Origin: RYN-133 sp036497285
Lineage (GTDB): Bacteria; Actinomycetota; Actinomycetes; Mycobacteriales; Jatrophihabitantaceae
Reading direction: 5' to 3'
Length of the DNA stretch: 28,590 nt
Assembly: GCA_036497285.1 (NCBI GenBank)
Contig: DASXJR010000003.1
Coordinates: 1-28,590, forward strand
Under the pieces are notes generated by a model. The model was not told where the DNA came from and did no database searches. It saw only the letters and a program-made list of their open reading frames with translations. Position 1 is the stretch's first letter. Each line of letters begins with the position of its first letter. The position numbers and the translations under genes were made by a program. Positions 23,520-28,590 of this stretch are shown in pieces.

Positions 23520-24649
23520 TGCGCAGTCGCGTGCTCGCGGCGCTGGCGGTCGCCATGATGGTGTTGACCGGCTGCGGTTTCCACGGCCTGTACGGGATGC
23601 ACCTGCCGGGCGGGGCCGACGTCGGCAGCAATCCGTACTCGCTGACGATCTACTTCGACAACGTCCTCGATCTGGTGCCGCAATCGGCGGTGAAGGTCAA
23701 CGACGTGCCGGTCGGCCGGGTCGAAAACGTCACGCTGAGCAACCCGAACGACGACTCCGGCGACCACGCGACCAACGGCTGGACGGCGAAGGTGACGGTC
23801 AGCGTCAACTCCGATGTGAAGCTGCCCGAGAACGCGCGCGCCGAGATCAAGCAGACGAGCCTGCTCGGTGAGAAGTACGTCGACCTGGAACAGCCGCTGG
23901 ACGCCCCGTCTTCGACGCGGCTGAAGAGCGGCGACACGATTCCGATCACGCGCACCGGGTCGGCGCCGGAGACCGAGCAGGTTCTGGGCGCGCTGTCACT
24001 GCTGCTCAACGGTGGCGGGCTGCAACAGATCAAGATCATCACGACCGAGTTGAACAAGGCTCTGGACGGCAACGAGCCGGCGATTCGTGACCTGCTGGGC
24101 CAGCTGAACACCTTCGTCGGCACGATCAACCAGCAGCGCAGCAAGATCCTCGACACGCTCGACAAGGTCAACCAACTGGCGATCACGCTGAAGCAGAACA
24201 AGAAGACCATCACCGACGCGCTCGACACCTTCCCGCAGGCGCTGTCGGTGCTGCGGGCGAACCGGTCGAAGCTCACGACAATGCTGGTCAGCCTGGCGAA
24301 CCTCGGCACGGTCGCCACCCACGTGATCAACGCGACCCAGTTCCATTTCGTCAGTGCTTTGAAGTCGTTGGCCCCGGCCGTCGAGCAGCTGACCGCGTCC
24401 GGAAGCAACCTCGTCTCGGCGCTCAAGATCGCCGGCACGTTCCCGTTCCCGCTCAAGACCACCTTGAACGCGGTGAAAGGCGATTACGCGAACCTCGCGT
24501 TCTACCTGGACCTGAACCTGTCCGACGAGCTGTGCGCCGTGAACCAGCAGTTGTGCGGCGTCGTCAGGCAGGCGAAAACGCAGTCCAGCAGCACCCGGGC
24601 GTTACCGAGTGCGGTCACGCGCCCCACCCTCGTCGGAACCGGCGGGTGA
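23519..24649 (+). CDS. MceE-type MCE-domain lipoprotein
   Basis: The 376-aa product has a lipoprotein signal: MRSRVLAALAVAMMVLTGC, with lipobox Leu16-Thr17-Gly18-Cys19. MceE is the usual lipoprotein subunit of actinobacterial mce operons. An MCE domain is visible at about residues 40-135 (with VKVNDVPVGRVENVTLS and KQTSLLGEKYVDLEQP), followed by a helical region. The ATG at 23519 overlaps the mceD stop (TGATG); a GTG one codon earlier is possible. The stop lies 7 nt before the mceF start. Confidence 0.92.
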   Translation: MRSRVLAALAVAMMVLTGCGFHGLYGMHLPGGADVGSNPYSLTIYFDNVLDLVPQSAVKVNDVPVGRVENVTLSNPNDDSGDHATNGWTAKVTVSVNSDVKLPENARAEIKQTSLLGEKYVDLEQPLDAPSSTRLKSGDTIPITRTGSAPETEQVLGALSLLLNGGGLQQIKIITTELNKALDGNEPAIRDLLGQLNTFVGTINQQRSKILDTLDKVNQLAITLKQNKKTITDALDTFPQALSVLRANRSKLTTMLVSLANLGTVATHVINATQFHFVSALKSLAPAVEQLTASGSNLVSALKIAGTFPFPLKTTLNAVKGDYANLAFYLDLNLSDELCAVNQQLCGVVRQAKTQSSSTRALPSAVTRPTLVGTGG

Positions 24650-24656
24650 TCCGGGC

Positions 24657-25925
24657 ATGTTGAGACGCACCACCAAGATCCAGCTCGCGCTGTTCCTGCT
24701 GATCACGCTCACCGGCGTGTCCTACGTCAGTGCGAACTACGTCGGGCTCTTCAAGGGCTTCTTCAGCGGCGGGTCCTGCACCGTGTACGCCAACTTCCCT
24801 GACTCCGGGGGCATCTTCAGCAACGCCGAGGTGACCTACCGGGGGGTCGCGATCGGCCGGGTCGGCTCGCTGACCCTGCTCAAGAACGGCGTGCAGGTCG
24901 CCATGGACATCGACAACTGCACCAGCGCGAAAATCCCCAACGACACCACCGCCGCGGTCTCCGACCGCTCGGTCATCGGCGAGCAGTACGTCAACCTGAT
25001 CCCGCCGGACGGGAAACCCCCGTATCTGGCGGGCGGCGAGACCATCCCGATGAGCCGCACGTCGATCCCGCTGTCGGCCGAAGCGCTGCTGTCGAATATG
25101 GACTCCCTGATCACCTCGGTGAATCTGCAGAGCCTGCGCACCACGGTCAGCGAGCTCGGCAAGGCATTCGCCAACCGCGGCCCGGACCTGGGCAGCCTGC
25201 TCGACTCGCAACGCGACCTGCTCAGCGCGGCCCAGCAGAACCTGCCGCAGACGCTCGCGCTGATCGAGCAGAGCTCCGGCGTGCTGCAGACCCAGCTCGA
25301 CCTCCGGGACCCGATCGCCAGCTGGGCACACAACCTCAACCTGCTCAGCGGGCAGCTCAAGAAGAGCGACCCCGACATCCGCCGGTTGCTCGACACCGGA
25401 CCGTCCTCGCTCGGCGTCGTACGCAAGTTCGTGCTCGACAACCGCACCGACCTGGGCGCGACTTTGGCCAACCTCGCCACCCTCGGCACGATCATGGTGC
25501 GGCATCGCGACGGTATCGAAGAGGTGTTCGAGCTCTATCCGGCGTTGGCCGCCGGCGGGCAGTCGGTGATCCGTTCCAACCGCACCGCCGAGCTCGGCCT
25601 CGTCACCCAGAACACGCCGCGCGACTGTGGTGACCCGAAGAAGGGCAGCGAGGGATACCAGGGCACCATCCTGCGTAGCCCGAGCGACCTGAGCCCGGCG
25701 GCGCCGAACGTCGGTGCGCACTGCTCCGCGCCGCAGAGCAGTGGGGTGAACGTCCGTGGCGCGCAGAACGTGCCGGGGGGAGATCCGCTCAGTGCCTCCG
25801 GGGGCGGGGTGGCCTATCCTCGCGGCACGACGAACAACACCGTCCAGTTGAGTACCCGGCTCAACCAAGCGGGAATCCTCGGCGACAAGGCCTGGGTGGC
25901 CTACCTCACGAGTGCGCTGCACTGA
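24657..25925 (+). CDS. MceF-type MCE-domain protein
   Basis: The 422-aa product is the sixth Mce subunit. The N-terminal helix is KIQLALFLLITLTGVSYVSA (about residues 7-26). The MCE domain spans about 40-125 and includes FSNAEVTYRGVAIGRVGSL and DRSVIGEQYVNLIPPDG. A helical region and a Cys-containing low-complexity C-terminal part with Gly/Ser follow. I chose the ATG at 24657, just after the mceE stop; an ATG-like start 16 codons upstream overlaps mceE and lacks the membrane-first layout. Confidence 0.91.
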   Translation: MLRRTTKIQLALFLLITLTGVSYVSANYVGLFKGFFSGGSCTVYANFPDSGGIFSNAEVTYRGVAIGRVGSLTLLKNGVQVAMDIDNCTSAKIPNDTTAAVSDRSVIGEQYVNLIPPDGKPPYLAGGETIPMSRTSIPLSAEALLSNMDSLITSVNLQSLRTTVSELGKAFANRGPDLGSLLDSQRDLLSAAQQNLPQTLALIEQSSGVLQTQLDLRDPIASWAHNLNLLSGQLKKSDPDIRRLLDTGPSSLGVVRKFVLDNRTDLGATLANLATLGTIMVRHRDGIEEVFELYPALAAGGQSVIRSNRTAELGLVTQNTPRDCGDPKKGSEGYQGTILRSPSDLSPAAPNVGAHCSAPQSSGVNVRGAQNVPGGDPLSASGGGVAYPRGTTNNTVQLSTRLNQAGILGDKAWVAYLTSALH

Positions 25926-25946
25926 GCGTCCCGCGCGAAGGAGATC

Positions 25947-26480
25947 ATGTCGGACCGGAATCAATCACGTGGCGCTGCGCCCTGGATCGGCGCCGCGGCG
26001 CTGGCGCTCGTCGTCGCAGCACTCGTCGTGCTGGTCGTCCACACGCTGTCGATCAAGGACGACAACCAGGCATCGGGCGCCAACCAGCTGGCACCGACCG
26101 CCGAACAACAGCGGGCCGTGCAGTCCGGCGCGATCGAGGCGGCGAATCTGACGACGCTGTCCCGGGCGGACTACGAGTCCAACTTCGCGCGGGCGCTGGC
26201 CGGCACGACCGGCCCCTTGCGCAAGGACCTGCTCGCCAAGAAGGGCGCGTACCTGTCCGCGATGAACGCGGGCAAGTTCGACCTCAAGTCCGCCGTCGTC
26301 GAGTCGGCGTTCGAGAGCCAGTCCGGTGACAAGATCATGATCCTGGTGACGTTGAACGGCTCACACGTCGTCGACAAGGTCGTCAGCCCGATCACGACAC
26401 CGCAACGGCTCGAGCTGACCATGGTGCGTTCCGGTACCAAGTGGCTCGCCAGCGACTTCCTCTCGGTAGGTGTGCAGTGA
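25947..26480 (+). CDS. Mce-associated membrane protein (Mas type), first copy
   Basis: The 177-aa product has one N-terminal membrane helix (WIGAAALALVVAALVVLVVH, about residues 13-32). A periplasmic domain follows with the pattern of the Mce-associated, NTF2-like or VirB8-like family. It includes TLSRADYESNFARALAGTTG and a terminal strand set TMVRSGTKWLASDF. Such proteins stabilise Mce complexes in mycobacteria. The ATG at 25947 follows an AAGGAGA ribosome binding site, the best in the later part of the operon. The stop overlaps the next start (GTGA). Confidence 0.88.
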   Translation: MSDRNQSRGAAPWIGAAALALVVAALVVLVVHTLSIKDDNQASGANQLAPTAEQQRAVQSGAIEAANLTTLSRADYESNFARALAGTTGPLRKDLLAKKGAYLSAMNAGKFDLKSAVVESAFESQSGDKIMILVTLNGSHVVDKVVSPITTPQRLELTMVRSGTKWLASDFLSVGVQ

Positions 26481-27295
26481 CCGGACCGAAGAGCGAGGGC
26501 ACCAGGCCCTCGCCCGCCCGGCGGGCGCGCCGCATCGGTGGCCGACCGACGCCGGGCAGCACGCCCCGGCCCGCCGAGCCCTCGATCGACGGGGCCGGCG
26601 ATGCACCTGTCACAGAGCAGGCCGCCCCGGTCGGGCTGAGCAAGCCGGCCGCGCAGGCAACAGCACCCAAACCGACCGTCGCTGAGAAGCCCGCCCCCAA
26701 ACCGACACGCGCGCCGGATTTCGACGTCGACACCGCCGGCGGGGCCGGGCCGGGGCGCGCTCTGCCGTTGCGCTGGATCCCGACCGGGTTGCTCGGCATC
26801 TGCGTGCTCGCGCTGCTCGTCTTGTTGGTCATCGCCAGTCACGGGGTCTACTGGGCCAAGGCCGACGACTCGGCCGCCGCCCGGACCGTCCGCCAGGAGG
26901 AGGTGCTCGCGTCAGCGAAGAAGTGCTTCGCCCAGATCAACACCTACGACTACCGGCACCTCGACGGCCTGATCAGCACCGACCTGACGTGCACGACCGG
27001 CCGGTTCAGCGCGGACCTGCGCCAGGCGCTGCAGTCCCAGATCCTGCGGCTGGCCCCGAAGGCGAAGGCGACCCAGACCGCGCAGGTGAACAAGGCCGGG
27101 ATCGTCTCGGTCAACCCGGCCGGCGATCAGGTCGTGCTGCTCGTCTACGGCCAACTGACGCAGTCGAACTCCAGTACGGCGAAGAAGAGCCCCCGGGTGG
27201 ACGTCGTGGGCGCCGTGGTGACCGTGGACAAGGTGGGGCAGCGCTGGCTCATCTCGAAGGTCGCCACCGACGTGGGCAACTCGCTCGGGTCCTAG
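26477..27295 (+). CDS. Mce-associated membrane protein (Mas type), second copy
   Basis: The 272-aa product has a cytosolic, Pro/Ala/Lys-rich low-complexity N-terminus (about residues 1-92). A membrane helix (WIPTGLLGICVLALLVLLVI, about residues 99-118) and a periplasmic Mas domain to the end (INTYDYRHLDGLISTDLTC, then QRWLISKVATDVGNS) follow. I chose GTG 26477, which overlaps the preceding stop as GTGA; a start 12 codons upstream lies in the first Mas gene. It is the last gene of the mce operon. The two Mas proteins may pair. Confidence 0.87.
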   Translation: MTGPKSEGTRPSPARRARRIGGRPTPGSTPRPAEPSIDGAGDAPVTEQAAPVGLSKPAAQATAPKPTVAEKPAPKPTRAPDFDVDTAGGAGPGRALPLRWIPTGLLGICVLALLVLLVIASHGVYWAKADDSAAARTVRQEEVLASAKKCFAQINTYDYRHLDGLISTDLTCTTGRFSADLRQALQSQILRLAPKAKATQTAQVNKAGIVSVNPAGDQVVLLVYGQLTQSNSSTAKKSPRVDVVGAVVTVDKVGQRWLISKVATDVGNSLGS

Positions 27296-27366
27296 CGGAC
27301 GTCGGCGACCGAGCCGAAAACAGGGGGTCCGGCGGGGTGGGCAACGCGCCGAAAGCCCCGAAACGC

Positions 27367-27395
27367 TTGACGCGGCCCTCGCGGCGAGGCACGCT
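27367..27395 (+). promoter_or_regulatory. Weak possible upstream rpoB promoter
   Basis: TTGACG (27367-27372) and CACGCT (27390-27395) are spaced by 17 nt. The -10 keeps only the most conserved A and T, so support is weak. The space between the last mce gene and rpoB (about 294 nt) holds no gene and no clear terminator beyond a tiny CGGC/GCCG hairpin at about 27303-27316. Confidence 0.25.
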
Positions 27396-27441
27396 CTTTG
27401 CAGCTACCCCGTCCGGTGAGTGCCCCCGGATGGAAGGCGGC

Positions 27442-27470
27442 TTGATTGCCGTGCTCGAAGTGGTTAGACT
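27442..27470 (+). promoter_or_regulatory. Promoter of rpoB
   Basis: TTGATT (27442-27447) and TAGACT (27465-27470), spaced by 17 nt, closely fit the housekeeping consensus. Transcription should start near 27477, leaving a leader of about 113 nt before the TTG start. So rpoB is expressed independently of rplJ-rplL and of the mce operon. Confidence 0.8.
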
Positions 27471-27490
27471 GTTTCTTTGCGCTGCCCTCT

Positions 27491-27527
27491 GCACACCTCA
27501 GGCCCGTCAAGGGCCTGTTTGGGGTGC
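27491..27527 (+). other. Hairpin in the rpoB 5' leader
   Basis: CAGGCCC (27499-27505) pairs with GGGCCTG (27511-27517) around GTCAA. An outer stem pairs 27491-27494 with 27524-27527, plus two more pairs inside. The structure begins about 14 nt after the predicted start of transcription. It may be a regulatory leader element. It is not followed by a T-tract. Confidence 0.5.
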
Positions 27528-27589
27528 CCCCAGAGCGGCACCTGCAGTACAGAACGGCCCGCGGTCAGTAGTCCTTGGAAGGACGCATC

Positions 27590-28590
27590 TTGGCAGTCTC
27601 CAGCTCTGCTCAAACAGGTAAGTCAAGTTCCATCAACGGCACGATCCCCGGAGCGCCCGCCCGGACATCGTTCGCCAAGATCCGAGAGCCGCTGGAGGTG
27701 CCGAACCTCCTCGCGCTGCAGACCGAGTCCTTCGACTGGCTGGTCGGCAACGACGCGTGGCGCGCTCGCGTGGCGAACGAAACCTCGGCCACGTCCGGCC
27801 TGGCGGAGATCCTCAACGAGCTTTCCCCGATCGAGGACTTCTCCGGCTCGATGAGCCTGTCCTTCTCCAACCCGCGCTTCGAGGACGTCAAGGCGTCCAT
27901 CGAGGAGTGCAAGGACAAGGACATGACCTACGCCGCCCCGCTGTTCGTCACGGCGGAATTCACCAACAACACCACCGGCGAGATCAAGAGCCAGACGGTG
28001 TTCATGGGTGACTTCCCGGTGATGACCCGCAAGGGCACCTTCATCATCAACGGCACCGAGCGTGTCGTGGTCAGCCAGCTCGTCCGCTCGCCGGGCGTCT
28101 ACTTCGACCGCACCCTCGACAAGACCTCCGACGTCGACGTCTACGGCGTCAAGGTCATCCCGGGCCGCGGCGCCTGGCTCGAGTTCGACATCGACAAGCG
28201 TTCCACCGTCGGTGTCCGGATCGACCGCAAGCGCCGTCAGCCGGTCACCGTCCTGCTCAAGGCGCTCGGTTGGTCGACCGACCGCATCCGTGAGCACTTC
28301 GGCTGGTCCGAGACGCTGATCGCGACCCTCGAGAAGGACCACATCGCCTCCACCGACGAGGCGTTGCTCGACATCTACCGCAAGCTGCGGCCGGGTGAGC
28401 CGCCGACGCGCGAGTCCGCGCAGGCGCTGCTCGAGAACCTCTTCTTCAACCCGAAGCGCTACGACCTGGCCAAGGTCGGCCGCTACAAGGCCAACAAGAA
28501 GCTCGGTGTCGACGTCCCGATCACCACGGGCACCCTCACCGAGGACGACATCGTCAAGACGATCGAGTACCTGATCCGCCTGCACGCGGG
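27590..28590 (+). CDS. rpoB: RNA polymerase beta subunit, 5' part (runs off the window)
   Basis: This is the start of the gene for the catalytic beta subunit of RNA polymerase; 333 complete codons are present and the frame is open to the window end. The product begins with a short Ser/Thr-rich stretch and the actinobacterial signature TSFAKIREPLEVPNLLALQT. It continues through SFSNPRFEDVKASIEECK and RKGTFIINGTERVVVSQL, then RSPGVYFDRTLDKTSDVD. The TTG at 27590 is chosen because TTGGAAGGA lies just upstream; M. tuberculosis rpoB also uses TTG. The rifampicin-binding region lies further downstream and is not in the window. Confidence 0.96.
   Translation, partial: MAVSSSAQTGKSSSINGTIPGAPARTSFAKIREPLEVPNLLALQTESFDWLVGNDAWRARVANETSATSGLAEILNELSPIEDFSGSMSLSFSNPRFEDVKASIEECKDKDMTYAAPLFVTAEFTNNTTGEIKSQTVFMGDFPVMTRKGTFIINGTERVVVSQLVRSPGVYFDRTLDKTSDVDVYGVKVIPGRGAWLEFDIDKRSTVGVRIDRKRRQPVTVLLKALGWSTDRIREHFGWSETLIATLEKDHIASTDEALLDIYRKLRPGEPPTRESAQALLENLFFNPKRYDLAKVGRYKANKKLGVDVPITTGTLTEDDIVKTIEYLIRLHA

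Overview
The window is GC-rich DNA with frequent GTG and TTG starts, an L10 leader RNA and a complete Mce transport operon. Together these point to a high-GC Gram-positive actinobacterium. A Frankiales-like or Jatrophihabitans-like soil lineage is possible, but the genus cannot be fixed from the sequence. The backbone is the conserved transcription and translation cluster: tRNA-Trp, secE, nusG, rplK, rplA, rplJ, rplL and the start of rpoB, all on the + strand. This backbone is opened in two places by accessory blocks.

Block 1 (about 2.7-10.96 kb, between rplA and rplJ) starts just after a strong hairpin terminator. It holds a minus-strand gene resembling the HopA1 family. Divergent from it is a tight four-gene run on the + strand: a cytosolic subtilisin-like protease (S8) with four exact PFTHGS repeats, an ECF-type sigma factor, a 165-aa protein with an Ig-like or carboxypeptidase-regulatory-like end, and an 831-aa helical-repeat protein ending in a CHAT (caspase-like) protease domain. 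Overlapping stop and start codons link these genes. I read the run as one signalling or conflict cassette, and it is the best candidate here for a poorly described system. A separately expressed secreted protein with three beta-rich modules and an unrecognised C-terminal domain follows.

rplJ-rplL is a separate transcription unit, with its own promoter, a folded L10 leader, an attenuator-like hairpin and a strong terminator after rplL.

Block 2 (about 12.3-27.3 kb, between rplL and rpoB) has two parts. On the minus strand is an overlapping four-gene operon: amidase, two small unknown proteins, and an asparaginase II-type protein. On the + strand is a complete mce operon: ATPase (Mkl/MceG type), two YrbE permeases, MceA to MceF, and two Mce-associated proteins. 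These build a lipid or sterol-type importer across the envelope. rpoB then starts from its own well-formed promoter and TTG start and runs off the end of the window.

No insertion sequence, integrase, CRISPR array or rRNA gene was seen. Long open frames opposite the real genes are shadows caused by high GC content.
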